From positions 186,001 through 250,000 of the forward strand of contig CAVWLJ010000002.1 of the NCBI GenBank assembly GCA_963755755.1: 64,000 bases of DNA, read 5' to 3'. The translations under genes and the position numbers were made by a program. The notes below the pieces were generated by a model, which did no database searches, was not told the DNA's origin, and saw only the letters and a list, made by a program, of their open reading frames with translations. Below are positions 1 through 7,725 of the stretch, piece after piece. Each line of letters opens with the position of its first letter. Positions within the stretch are counted from its first letter, which is position 1. Source of the DNA: DATKNA01 sp963755755. GTDB taxonomy: Bacteria; Actinomycetota; Actinomycetes; Actinomycetales; Kineosporiaceae.

Positions 1-53
1 ACGAGCAGCCCGCTCGCCGTCAGCGTCACCAGCAGGGTTCGCGTCGAGTTCAT
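1..53 (-). CDS. 5' end of an exported protein, cut by the window edge
   Basis: Reading leftward from an ATG at 53, the first residues are MNSTRTLLVTLTASGLLV. This is a short basic start followed by a hydrophobic stretch, as expected for a signal peptide. A good ribosome binding site (GGAGGTGCG) lies directly upstream of the start. The rest lies outside the window, so the function cannot be told. The gene is divergent from the DivIVA-like gene that begins at 219; the 165 bases between must hold both promoters, and I recognise no further element there. Confidence 0.6.
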   Translation of the reverse strand, partial: MNSTRTLLVTLTASGLL

Positions 54-218
54 CGCACCTCCATGCCCTCGCTGCGGTCCCGGGCACGACGGACCGCCGA
101 ATGGCGCCCAGCGTGGCACCCGAAGCTGTGAGCACGCTGCGAGAACGGCGCCGGAACCGCTGTGCGTCACTCGTTCGCCGCGTGCGACGACCGGCGCCGG
201 ACGTGGGAGCATCGGGTC

Positions 219-639
219 GTGACGCTGCTGCTCACCCTGCTGATCTTGGCGGTGGTCGGGCTCGTCGCCGCGGTCGCCGCGGGCCGGATCGCCGGTGGTC
301 TCGACGAGCCCTCGTCGTCGCTGCCCGGGCGGGGTCTGCCGGCCGGACGTGTCGGCGTCCCTGACCTGGAGCGGGTGCGCTTCTCCCCGGCCCTGCGCGG
401 CTACCGGATGGACGAGGTCGACGACGTCCTCGACCGGCTCACCGAGGAGCTGCAGGTGCGCGACGAGGAGCTGGCCGAGCTGCGCCGAACCGCCGGCGGA
501 CGGCTGCTGCACGACGGTCTCGAGCCGCGCGAGACGTCGCTCTGGGGGCGGCAGCCGATGCCGGAACCGGAGCCGCGACGACGAGGCCGCGTTCCTGCCG
601 CCCACGGGTACCCAGAACGATCGCGGCGGGAGCCGCTGA
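219..639 (+). CDS. DivIVA-domain membrane-anchored protein (frameshifted)
   Basis: About 139 residues once one base is removed. A GTG start is followed by an N-terminal membrane segment (TLLLTLLILAVVGLVAAVAA). Next comes a DivIVA-type motif (VRFSPALRGYRMDEVDDVLD, about residues 50-70) leading into a short coiled coil rich in Glu/Leu. The frame breaks near 570-577; the continuation (DDEAAFLPPTGTQNDRGGSR) runs to a TGA that touches the start of the next gene. DivIVA/Wag31-like proteins scaffold polar growth and cell-wall synthesis. This short TM-bearing form sits before tag as in mycobacteria (Rv1209-like by memory). The start is supported by GGGAG eight bases upstream. Confidence 0.75.
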
Positions 640-1086
640 GTGGCGCGCTTCACCGCCGTCGTCGACACCCCCGCATCCCCCACCCACACCTGGCAGACCC
701 TGACCGACTGGCCCGCGCACGGTCGCTGGGTGCCGTTGACCACCGTCCGGGTGCTCACCCCCTCCGCCTCCGGGGTCGGGGCCCGGTTCGTCGGCCGCAC
801 CGGGGTCGGACCGCTCGGGTTCGACGACCCGATGGAGGTCGTCGAGTGGGCGGAACCGGCACCCGGCTCGCCGGGGCACTGTCGTGTCGTCAAGCAGGGC
901 CGGGTCGTCCTGGGCGAGGCGTGGTTCGAGGTGGCCGAGCGACCGGGCGGCAGCCGGGTGACCTGGAGCGAGGAGATCGAGATCACACCCGTGGCGCTGA
1001 CCCGGCCGTTCGGCGCGATCGTCGGACGCATCGGGCGCATCGCGTTCACCCGCAGCCTGCGGGCCATGGCGCGGGAGCTGGCGTGA
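640..1086 (+). CDS. SRPBCC (polyketide cyclase/START-like) family protein
   Basis: 148 residues from a GTG that directly abuts the preceding stop. The opening FTAVVDTPASPTHTWQTLTDW matches the first strand and helix of small SRPBCC proteins, and the pattern of a beta-rich centre followed by a long C-terminal helix (RSLRAMARELA) fits the helix-grip fold. Such proteins bind hydrophobic ligands; the ligand cannot be told. It is translationally coupled on both sides: it abuts the DivIVA-like stop and overlaps the tag start by four bases, so the three probably form one transcript. Confidence 0.8.
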   Translation: MARFTAVVDTPASPTHTWQTLTDWPAHGRWVPLTTVRVLTPSASGVGARFVGRTGVGPLGFDDPMEVVEWAEPAPGSPGHCRVVKQGRVVLGEAWFEVAERPGGSRVTWSEEIEITPVALTRPFGAIVGRIGRIAFTRSLRAMARELA

Positions 1087-1667
1087 CGGCCGGTCTGGTG
1101 GTCGGTGAGGACGGGCTGGCCCGCTGCTCGTGGGCGGGCAGCGCGCCGGAGTACCTGCGCTACCACGACGAGGAGTGGGGCCGCCCGGTGCACGGTGACC
1201 GCGGCCTCTACGAGCGGATCACCCTCGAGGCCTTCCAGTCCGGGCTGTCCTGGCTGACGATCCTCCGCAAACGGGAGGGCTTCCGGGCCGCGTTCGACGG
1301 CTTCGACCCCGACGCCGTGGCGCGCTACGGCCCGGACGACGTCGCGCGCCTGCTCGCCGACGCCGGGATCGTGCGGAACCGGGCCAAGGTCGAGGCAGCG
1401 GTCACGAACGCCCGGGCGACCGTGGCGCTGCGGGACGCCGGCGGCGGGCTCGACGCCCTGGTCTGGTCCTTCGCCCCGCCGCCGCGGGACCGCCGGCCGG
1501 GCCCGGGCGAGGTGCCCGCGACGACGCCGGAGTCGGTGGCGCTCTCGAAAACGCTCAAGCGCAGCGGCTTCGCGTTCGTGGGCCCCACCACCGCGTACGC
1601 CGCCATGCAGGCCTGCGGCCTGGTGGACGACCACCTCGCCGGCTGCCACGTTCCCCGTCCGCGGTGA
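1083..1667 (+). CDS. tag: DNA-3-methyladenine glycosylase I
   Basis: 194 residues, the usual length for Tag. It excises 3-methyladenine from alkylated DNA in base excision repair. Visible landmarks are the N-terminal CSWAGSAPEYLRYHDEEWG (metal-binding Cys and the conserved YHDxEWG), the EAFQSGLSWLTILRKREGFR segment of the active-site helix, and the C-terminal SGFAFVGPTTAYAAMQACG with Cys, followed by the Zn-ligand region VDDHLAGCH. The GTG start overlaps the SRPBCC stop (GTGA). Strong family match. Confidence 0.95.
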   Translation: MTAGLVVGEDGLARCSWAGSAPEYLRYHDEEWGRPVHGDRGLYERITLEAFQSGLSWLTILRKREGFRAAFDGFDPDAVARYGPDDVARLLADAGIVRNRAKVEAAVTNARATVALRDAGGGLDALVWSFAPPPRDRRPGPGEVPATTPESVALSKTLKRSGFAFVGPTTAYAAMQACGLVDDHLAGCHVPRPR

Positions 1668-1677
1668 GACGGCGAGG

Positions 1678-2502
1678 TCAGCGGCCCTCGAAGACCGGCT
1701 TCTCCTTGGCGAGGAACGCGGCGACGGCGGCCTTGTGGTCCGCCGTGGCGCCGGTGAGCGCCATCAGCTCGCCCTCGTGCGCGAGCGACTCCTCGAGCGG
1801 GTGCGCGAGGGAGTAGGCGACCGCCCGACGCACCGCGCCGTAGGCGACCGTCGGCCCCGCCGCGAGCCGCTGCGCCACCTCGCGGACGCGGTCGGCGAGG
1901 TCGGCGTCCGGCACGACCTCCGTGGCCAGCCCCAGGTCGAGGGCCTCGCGGGCCCCGATCGTGCGCGGCAGGAGCAGCAGCTCCTTGGCCTTGGCAGCAC
2001 CGACGAGCCGGGGCAGCCACCACGACGAGCCCGAGTCGGCCGAGAGGGCGATGCCGGTGAAGGCGAGGTTGAAGCCCCCTGACTCCGCCACGATGCGTAG
2101 ATCCGCCGCGAACGCGAAGGCCGCGCCGGCTCCGGCCGCCACGCCGTTCACCGCCGCCACGACCGGCTTCGGCATCGTCGCCAGCGTCAGCGCGATCGGG
2201 TTGTAGTGCTCGGCCACGGTCGACCCCAGGACGTTCGAGCCCTCGCCCAGGAGCCGGACGTGCTCGCGCAGGTCCTGCCCCACGCAGAAGGCGCGCCCGG
2301 TGCCGGTGAGGACGACGCAGCGCACCTCCTCGTCCTGGGCGGACGTGGTCAGCGCATCACGCAGGGCGACCTTTGTCGGGACGTCCAGCGCGTTCATCGC
2401 CTCCGGCCGGGCGAGGCGCACGGTGGTCACGGCACCGTCGGCCGTGACCACGACGGGACCGGCCTCGGCGGCCGCCCGGGCGGTGTCCGGCGCGCTCGTC
2501 AT
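1678..2502 (-). CDS. enoyl-CoA hydratase/isomerase family protein (PaaG-like)
   Basis: 274 residues of the crotonase fold. The oxyanion-hole segments are visible: NALDVPTKVALRDAL early, TGTGRAFCVGQDLREH around residue 75, and GVAAGAGAAFAFAADLRI around 125, with the SGSSWWLPRLVG segment after that. The AFCVGQDL and GLSADSGSS-type features resemble PaaG-like 1,2-epoxyphenylacetyl-CoA isomerases or hydratases, but substrate specificity is not certain. The ATG at 2502 is preferred over longer forms because GGAGGACGCAC precedes it. It is convergent with tag. Confidence 0.88.
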   Translation of the reverse strand: MTSAPDTARAAAEAGPVVVTADGAVTTVRLARPEAMNALDVPTKVALRDALTTSAQDEEVRCVVLTGTGRAFCVGQDLREHVRLLGEGSNVLGSTVAEHYNPIALTLATMPKPVVAAVNGVAAGAGAAFAFAADLRIVAESGGFNLAFTGIALSADSGSSWWLPRLVGAAKAKELLLLPRTIGAREALDLGLATEVVPDADLADRVREVAQRLAAGPTVAYGAVRRAVAYSLAHPLEESLAHEGELMALTGATADHKAAVAAFLAKEKPVFEGR

Positions 2503-2694
2503 GTGCGTCCTCCCTGCGTTCGCGCGTCCCGGGTGTCGAACCGCAGGGCGTCCGAGGGTGATGCCGTTCGTCCGCCAGTGTGCCTGACGCACGGGTCATT
2601 TCGTCCCGTCGAGCTCGGGCGCGATAATGGTCACCGGATACGCTGCGTGCCCGCTGGGCGCGCCGTGAGCGCGACACGAGGAAGGGGATGCCGC

Positions 2695-2862
2695 ATGGCG
2701 GCCATGAAGCCGAGGACCGGCGACGGCCCGCTCGAGGTGACCAAGGAGGGCCGCGGCATCGTCATGCGCGTCCCCCTCGAGGGTGGCGGGCGACTGGTGG
2801 TCGAGATGTCGGCCACCGAGGCCGGCGAGCTCGGCGATGCCCTGAAGGCCGTCGCCGGCTGA
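2695..2862 (+). CDS. DUF3117 family small protein
   Basis: 55 residues (MAAMKPRTGDGPLEVTKEGR at the start). It matches the small, very conserved actinobacterial DUF3117 family (Rv1211-like by memory), whose function is unknown to me. The first ATG at 2695 has AGGAAGGGG upstream; a second in-frame ATG lies four codons downstream. A GATAATGG/TACGCT-rich stretch 50-70 bases upstream is a plausible promoter. A strong hairpin follows the gene. Confidence 0.85.
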   Translation: MAAMKPRTGDGPLEVTKEGRGIVMRVPLEGGGRLVVEMSATEAGELGDALKAVAG

Positions 2863-2883
2863 TCAGCGCGGACGAGGTCGAGC

Positions 2884-2915
2884 GGGGGGCCCGGGGCGAA
2901 CGCCTCGGGCCCCCC
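2884..2915 (+). terminator. GC-rich hairpin after the DUF3117 gene
   Basis: The arms GGGGGGCCCGGGGCG (2884-2898) and CGCCTCGGGCCCCCC (2901-2915) pair over 15 positions with one G-T pair around a two-base AA turn. There is no T-tract, as in many actinobacterial terminators. It lies 20 bases after the DUF3117 stop and before the pepA promoter. Confidence 0.6.
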
Positions 2916-2932
2916 GGCGCGTCCCGGCCCGC

Positions 2933-2938
2933 TAGCGT
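2933..2938 (+). promoter_or_regulatory. leaderless -10 box of pepA
   Basis: TAGCGT lies seven bases before the GTG at 2946, the spacing expected when transcription begins at the start codon. There is no Shine-Dalgarno sequence, which supports a leaderless start at 2946 rather than the GTG at 2937. Confidence 0.5.
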
Positions 2939-2945
2939 GACGCGC

Positions 2946-4463
2946 GTGACGACCGCACCGACGTCTCCTCCCGCCGCCCCGTTGCGGACCGCGGACGGTC
3001 CCCTGGACCGGGCCTGGACGCAGGCGGAGCTCGTCGCACTGTCGGTCGGCCGGCCCGCCGGGACGGACGAACCCGTCCCCGGCGAGTTCGCCGCTGTGGT
3101 GGCCGCGGAGCTCGGTCTCGACCTGCCGGCCGTCGTCGCGGCCGAGAAGGTGACCGGCCGGGCGGGCGACGTCACCCGGCTGCCCGTCCCGCCGGCGCAG
3201 GACCGGCCGGCCCGCATCCTCCTCGTCGGGATCGGAGCGGGGCGGCCCGAGGACCTGCGCCGGGCCGGCGCGGCCGTGGCCCGGGCCGCGCGAGGGCGGG
3301 AGAGCGCCCTCACCGATCTGGCGACGGGTGCGGACGCCGACGCCGTCCGGGCCGCCGTCGAGGGGTTGCTGCTGGGTGGCTGGACCTTCACCGTCGCCGG
3401 CACGAAGGACCGGGCGGACGCGGCCCCGGCCCGCGCCCTGATCCTCGACCCGGCGCTGCCGGCGGAGGCGGTCCGGCTCGGCCGCGTGCACGCGGAGGCG
3501 ACGCTGCTCGCCCGGCGCCTCGCCGCGACGCCGTCGGACGTCAAGGACCCGGCGTGGCTGGCCGGGCAGGCGGAGGAGGCGGCGCGGTCGGCCGGGCTCG
3601 AGGTCGAGGTGTGGGACGAGCACCGGCTGGCCGCGGAGGGGTTCGGCGGCGTGCTCGCCGTCGCGGCCGGGTCGGCGGCACCGCCGCGATTCGTCCGCCT
3701 GGAGCACCGCCCCGCCGGAACGGAGGACGACCCGCCCGTCGTCCTCGTCGGCAAGGGCATCACCTTCGACACCGGCGGTCTCGCCGTGAAGCCGCGCGAG
3801 GGCATGGTCCCGATGAAGACGGACATGTCCGGCGCCGCCGCCGTCCTGGCCGCCGTGGTCGCGGCCCCCGCCGCCGGCGTCCGGCGCCGGGTCGTGGGCC
3901 TGCTCCCGCTCGCCGAGAACGCGCTGGGGGCGGCGTCCTACCGCCCCGGCGACGTCATTCGGCACCACGGCGGCCGGACCACGGAGGTCGTCAACACGGA
4001 CGCCGAGGGGCGGCTCGTGCTCGCCGACGCCATGGCGTGGGCGAACGCGCACCTCGACCCGGCCGTCGTCGTCGACGTCGCCACGCTGACCGGCGCCGCC
4101 TCGCTCGGGCTCGGCCGCCGGCACGCCGCGCTCTACAGCACCGACGACGCCCTCGCCGGGCAGCTCGTCGAGGCCGCCGCCGCCTCCGGGGAGCGCGCCT
4201 GGCGGATGCCCCTGGTCGAGGACTACCGCGCGGCGGTGGACTCCGACGTCGCCGACGTCCGGCAGGCCGTGACGGAGCCCGGGTACGGGGCGGGCTCGAT
4301 CACGGCCGCGCTCTTCCTGCGCGAGTTCGCCGACGGCCGGCCGTGGGCCCATCTCGACATCGCCGGGCCCGCGCGCTCGGACAAGGAGGAGCACGAGGTG
4401 CCCAAGGGCGCCACCGGCTACGGGGCCCGCCTGCTGCTGCGCTGGCTGGAGTCGGCCGGATGA
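2946..4463 (+). CDS. pepA: leucyl aminopeptidase, M17 family
   Basis: 505 residues, typical for PepA. It is a two-metal cytosolic exopeptidase that removes N-terminal residues. The metal and catalytic motifs are clear in the C-terminal half: VLVGKGITFDTGGLAVKP, then MKTDMSGAAAVL, and the family signature NTDAEGRLVLADAMA, with an ATLTGAASLGLG segment after it. The N-terminal macro-like domain is more divergent. The GTG at 2946 is chosen because of the leaderless promoter in front of it; a GTG nine bases earlier is possible. Confidence 0.95.
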   Translation: MTTAPTSPPAAPLRTADGPLDRAWTQAELVALSVGRPAGTDEPVPGEFAAVVAAELGLDLPAVVAAEKVTGRAGDVTRLPVPPAQDRPARILLVGIGAGRPEDLRRAGAAVARAARGRESALTDLATGADADAVRAAVEGLLLGGWTFTVAGTKDRADAAPARALILDPALPAEAVRLGRVHAEATLLARRLAATPSDVKDPAWLAGQAEEAARSAGLEVEVWDEHRLAAEGFGGVLAVAAGSAAPPRFVRLEHRPAGTEDDPPVVLVGKGITFDTGGLAVKPREGMVPMKTDMSGAAAVLAAVVAAPAAGVRRRVVGLLPLAENALGAASYRPGDVIRHHGGRTTEVVNTDAEGRLVLADAMAWANAHLDPAVVVDVATLTGAASLGLGRRHAALYSTDDALAGQLVEAAAASGERAWRMPLVEDYRAAVDSDVADVRQAVTEPGYGAGSITAALFLREFADGRPWAHLDIAGPARSDKEEHEVPKGATGYGARLLLRWLESAG

Positions 4464-4475
4464 CTCACGGGTGAG

Positions 4476-4796
4476 TCACGAGTCGTCGGCCACGACGTCC
4501 CAGGTCGTCAGGTAGTCGGGGTCCACCACCGTCTCGCCCGTGGTCGCGAGCACGTAGCGGCCGGCGGGCGCCACGTCGTAGTTCTCCGGGTCCGCGGGCA
4601 GCACGGCGGGGTCGTCCGGGGCGTGCGGTCGCTCCACGACCACGACGCCGTCCGCGACCTCGAGCACGCGCCCGCAGAACTGCTCCCGATCGAGCACGGA
4701 GCCGTCGGGCGCCCGGACGTTCACCCCGACCAGCAGCCGGGCACCCACGAGATGCTGCAGCCGCTCGGCGCCGCGCAGCAGGCGGCGCGAGGGCAT
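4476..4796 (-). CDS. conserved hypothetical protein, 106 aa
   Basis: Not recognised by name. It starts MPSRRLLRGAERLQHLVGAR. A small beta-rich core (RVLEVADGVVVVERP) suggests an SH3-like or LSm-like barrel, ending in YLTTWDVVADD. No catalytic motif, signal peptide or membrane segment is seen. It lies 28 bases downstream of the O-methyltransferase gene on the same strand, so the two are probably cotranscribed. It converges with pepA. Confidence 0.6.
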   Translation of the reverse strand: MPSRRLLRGAERLQHLVGARLLVGVNVRAPDGSVLDREQFCGRVLEVADGVVVVERPHAPDDPAVLPADPENYDVAPAGRYVLATTGETVVDPDYLTTWDVVADDS

Positions 4797-4824
4797 GCCG
4801 TGGGCGGGGGTGCTCAGCGCGGCC

Positions 4825-5508
4825 TCATCTCAGCACCGCCAGCAGCAGGCCGTCACCGACCGGCAGCAGCGCGGGCACGAGCCGGGCCTCGTCCCGGATC
4901 CGCTTGACGACCTCCCGCATCGTCGTGGTCGCCCGGTCGCGCTGCGCAGGGTCGGCGACCTTCCCGCGCCACAGCGCGTCCGTCACGGCGAGCACGCCGC
5001 CCCGGCGCAGCAGCCGCAGCGACTGGTCGACGTAGGCGTCGTACTCCGTGCTCTCGGCGTCCAGGAGCACGAAGTCGTAGGCGCGGTCCGTCAGCCGGGG
5101 CAGCACCTCCAGCGCCCGGCCGGTGATGAGCCTGGTGCGGTTCGGGCGGAACCCGGCCTCGGTGAACGCCTCCCGGGCGGCCCGCTGGTTCTCCGCCTCG
5201 AGGTCGATCGTGGTGAGCACGCCGTCGGCGGGCATCCCGCGCAGCAGGTAGACGCCGGAGATCCCCGCCCCGGTGCCGATCTCCACGACGGAGCGGGCGG
5301 AGCCGGACGCCGTGAGCAGGCGCAGCACGGTGCCCACTCCAGGCCGGACGCCGCGGCAGCCCAGCTCGTCCCCGCGAGCCCGGGCGCGCGCGACCACTTC
5401 GTCCTCGTCGACGAAGGTCTCGGCGTACGCCCAGCTGGCGGGCGTCGGTGCGCTGATCGGAACCTCCTGGGCCGGGGAGTGGCGGCGGCGACCAGGGTAG
5501 TTGGTCAT
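4825..5508 (-). CDS. O-methyltransferase, class I SAM-dependent (Rv1220c-like)
   Basis: 227 residues. The SAM-binding glycine loop VVEIGTGAGISGVYLL is at about residue 75, followed by an acidic strand end (TTIDLEAEN) and FVLLDAESTEYDAY. These match family-3 O-methyltransferases related to catechol-O-methyltransferase. The methyl acceptor is unknown. The position divergent from sigE is the same as in mycobacteria. The ATG at 5508 gives MTNYPGRRRHSP; the first 25 residues are probably flexible, and a start closer to VPISAPTPASWAY is possible. Confidence 0.85.
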   Translation of the reverse strand: MTNYPGRRRHSPAQEVPISAPTPASWAYAETFVDEDEVVARARARGDELGCRGVRPGVGTVLRLLTASGSARSVVEIGTGAGISGVYLLRGMPADGVLTTIDLEAENQRAAREAFTEAGFRPNRTRLITGRALEVLPRLTDRAYDFVLLDAESTEYDAYVDQSLRLLRRGGVLAVTDALWRGKVADPAQRDRATTTMREVVKRIRDEARLVPALLPVGDGLLLAVLR

Positions 5509-5556
5509 TCGAGCGGTTGTGGGCGGCTAACTCTCAGGCAACCCTCAGGCTGGTGG

Positions 5557-5571
5557 GGGAACGTGGTTCCC
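5557..5571. promoter_or_regulatory. palindrome in the sigE/O-methyltransferase intergenic region
   Basis: GGGAAC-GTG-GTTCCC is a perfect 6-3-6 inverted repeat, followed at once by GGAACCGGCGTT. GGAAC near CGTT is the element pattern recognised by SigE-type ECF factors in actinobacteria, so this may be an autoregulated promoter for sigE. The spacing is not canonical, so the reading is an inference. Confidence 0.4.
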
Positions 5572-5641
5572 GGAACCGGCGTTGCCCACGTCGAACCGGT
5601 GGTGTCCTGTCCTCCGCACGGGGGGCGCGGGGCGGTGCCGG

Positions 5642-6463
5642 ATGGGGAAGGATGGGAGAACGGTGACCTCGTTCGCGCTACCGATGACTGCGATGCCGGG
5701 TGGGGCGGCAGCTGTGCGCCTTCCCGGTGTGCGCCTGCGGCGCCGGGGAGGGAGCGACGCGCCGGAGGCGCGCGCTGCCGAGCCGCACACCCCGTCGCAC
5801 CCTCAGCCCACGGCCACCTTCGACGCCCACGAGCCGCACGAGGCCGAGGCCGCCGGCTCGGACGCCGCCGCCGCTACCGCCGATGCCGCCTGGACGCCGC
5901 CGACCTGGGAGCAGGTCGTCCAGGAGCACTCCGCCCGGGTGTATCGACTCGCCTACCGGCTGACGGGCAACCGGCACGACGCGGAGGACCTCACCCAGGA
6001 GGTCTTCGTGCGGGTGTTCCGGTCGCTGTCGTCGTACACGCCCGGGACCTTCGAGGGCTGGCTCCACCGCATCACCACGAACCTCTTCCTCGACCAGGTG
6101 CGCCGCAAGCAGCGCATCCGCTTCGACGCGCTGCCCGAGGACGCCGACGACCGGCTCGCCGGGTCCGACCCCGGCCCGGAGCGCGCCTGGGAGCACAACA
6201 ACCTCGACCACGACGTCCAGGCCGCCCTCGACACCCTGCCGCCGGAGTTCCGCGCCGCCGTCGTCCTCTGCGACATCGAGGGGCTCTCCTACGAGGAGAT
6301 CGCCGCGACGCTCGACGTCAAGCTCGGCACCGTCCGCTCCCGGATCCACCGCGGCCGGGCCGCCCTGCGCCAGGCGCTGGCGCACCGTCGTCCCGAGATC
6401 ACCGGTGTCCTGGCGGACCGGGACGGGGACCGGATCGTCGCGGGAGGAGAGTCGGGGCTGTGA
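5642..6463 (+). CDS. sigE: ECF RNA polymerase sigma factor SigE
   Basis: 273 residues. Region 2 is visible as VYRLAYRLTGNRHDAEDLTQ plus FEGWLHRITTNLFLDQVRRK. Region 4 is visible as LPPEFRAAVVLCDIEGLSYE and LDVKLGTVRSRIHRGRAALR. The match to mycobacterial SigE, a cell-envelope stress factor, is very close. The first roughly 80 residues are low-complexity (Ala, His, Glu). The start is either the ATG at 5642 or the GTG at 5663, which has GGGAG five bases before it; the longer form is given. It overlaps rseA by four bases. Confidence 0.93.
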   Translation: MGKDGRTVTSFALPMTAMPGGAAAVRLPGVRLRRRGGSDAPEARAAEPHTPSHPQPTATFDAHEPHEAEAAGSDAAAATADAAWTPPTWEQVVQEHSARVYRLAYRLTGNRHDAEDLTQEVFVRVFRSLSSYTPGTFEGWLHRITTNLFLDQVRRKQRIRFDALPEDADDRLAGSDPGPERAWEHNNLDHDVQAALDTLPPEFRAAVVLCDIEGLSYEEIAATLDVKLGTVRSRIHRGRAALRQALAHRRPEITGVLADRDGDRIVAGGESGL

Positions 6464-7119
6464 GCCATCTCGGTGACCGCGCCGCCGCGTTCGTCGACGG
6501 TCAGCTGAGCCCCGACGCGGTCGAGCGTGCGACCGCACACCTGGCCGCCTGCCGTCCGTGCCGCGACCTGGTCGAGCTCGAGCGGCTGACCAAGGTCCGG
6601 CTCGCCACCCTGCAGGGTCCCGCCCCCACCGCCGATCTGGTCGGCCGCCTGCTCGCGATGGGCGGTCCGGCGGGCCCGCTGCCGCCGCGACCGGGGCACG
6701 TGCCCGGGATGCCGCGGCCGCAGACCGTCCCGCTGCGGACGTCGGTGAGTGCCGGTGCTCCGCCGGGGACGGCGCAGCGCACCGCCGTCCGCCCCGCTCG
6801 CCGTCCGGTGCCCACGAGGCCGACCGGCCGCCCGGGCGTGCTGAACCAGCGCCGCACCCGGCTGGCCGCCGTCGTGCTGGGCGCCTTGTCCGTCATGGGC
6901 GTCGGCGTCGCCGGGGTCACGGTCGGGGCCGCCTCGAGCGGGGCCGCGCGTCCGCTGGCGCCCCGCCTGGGCACGGTCTCCTCGCCGGTGGGGGCGAGCG
7001 TGCTGACGACGTCCGTGGCCGGGCGGAGCTCCTTCGACTGGCTCGAGGGCACCGTCTCGGGGTCGTCCGGCGGCTCCGTATCCGCCGGGTCCTCCCAGCG
7101 CCTCCTCGTCCGCCGCTGA
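6460..7119 (+). CDS. rseA: anti-sigma factor RseA (zinc-associated, membrane-anchored)
   Basis: 219 residues from a GTG overlapping the sigE stop. The N-terminus carries the zinc-associated anti-sigma motif HLAACRPC (H-x3-C-x2-C). A Pro/Arg-rich linker follows, then one membrane segment (LAAVVLGALSVMGVGVAGVT, about residues 128-152), then a Ser/Gly-rich C-terminal region. It should hold SigE inactive through the N-terminal domain. In mycobacteria RseA is released by regulated degradation; the membrane segment here suggests intramembrane or extracytoplasmic control instead, which is an inference. Confidence 0.88.
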   Translation: MSHLGDRAAAFVDGQLSPDAVERATAHLAACRPCRDLVELERLTKVRLATLQGPAPTADLVGRLLAMGGPAGPLPPRPGHVPGMPRPQTVPLRTSVSAGAPPGTAQRTAVRPARRPVPTRPTGRPGVLNQRRTRLAAVVLGALSVMGVGVAGVTVGAASSGAARPLAPRLGTVSSPVGASVLTTSVAGRSSFDWLEGTVSGSSGGSVSAGSSQRLLVRR

Positions 7120-7202
7120 GAGCGACGGGCCCCGGGGCCGGCGGGCGGCCGTCCGGGGATGTCCACCTGGACCGGCCGGTACTCCGGCGCCGGTCGGGAA
7201 GT

Positions 7203-7208
7203 TAGGGT
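7203..7208 (+). promoter_or_regulatory. leaderless -10 box of tatB
   Basis: TAGGGT is followed six bases later by the GTG at 7215. There is no ribosome binding site, which supports a separate leaderless promoter for tatB. Confidence 0.55.
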
Positions 7209-7214
7209 GAGGGT

Positions 7215-7706
7215 GTGTTCGGCATCAACGGCAGCGAGTTCATCGTGCTGCTCGTCGTCGCCGCGATCGTCCTCGGCCCCGAACGGTTGCCCCAGTACGC
7301 GCAGCAGCTCGCCCGGCTCGTGCGCGAACTGCGGCGGATGGCTCAGGGCGCCTCGTCCCAGATGCGCGAGGAGCTCGGCCCCGAGTTCGACGAGATCGAC
7401 TGGCGCAAGCTCGACCCACGCCAGTACGACCCGCGCCGGATCGTCCGGGAGGCGCTGTCGGACACCGTCGACCCGGACGACCCGCTCGGTCTTCGTGGCG
7501 CGGGCCTCGACCGCGCCTCGCTCGGGCTCGACGACGACGGCATGAAGCCGGTATCGCGGGGCGGCCCGGCGGAGCGGCGCCGCCCGGCGCGGCCGCGCAC
7601 CGCCGAGAACGGCACCGCGAACGGTACGGCGAACGGTTCGGTGAACGGCGCCACGGCCGCGACCCCCGCCGTGGACGACGTCCCGCTGGATCCCGACGCC
7701 ACCTGA
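7215..7706 (+). CDS. tatB: Sec-independent protein translocase subunit TatB
   Basis: 163 residues. The N-terminus is the TatA/B signature: a short membrane helix (EFIVLLVVAAIVLGPERLP) that turns at the Gly-Pro hinge into an amphipathic helix (QLARLVRELRRMAQGASSQM), followed by a long charged region ending in Asn/Gly/Thr repeats. It works with TatC to export folded proteins. In mycobacteria an htrA protease gene lies between rseA and tatB; here none does. Confidence 0.92.
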   Translation: MFGINGSEFIVLLVVAAIVLGPERLPQYAQQLARLVRELRRMAQGASSQMREELGPEFDEIDWRKLDPRQYDPRRIVREALSDTVDPDDPLGLRGAGLDRASLGLDDDGMKPVSRGGPAERRRPARPRTAENGTANGTANGSVNGATAATPAVDDVPLDPDAT

Positions 7707-7715
7707 GGCGTGGCG
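7697..7715. terminator. hairpin between convergent tatB and mrp
   Basis: CGCCAC (7697-7702) and GTGGCG (7710-7715) pair around a seven-base loop that contains the tatB stop. It could serve both convergent genes. It is short and lacks a T-tract, so confidence is moderate. Confidence 0.35.
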
Positions 7716-7725
7716 GCCGGCTGGG

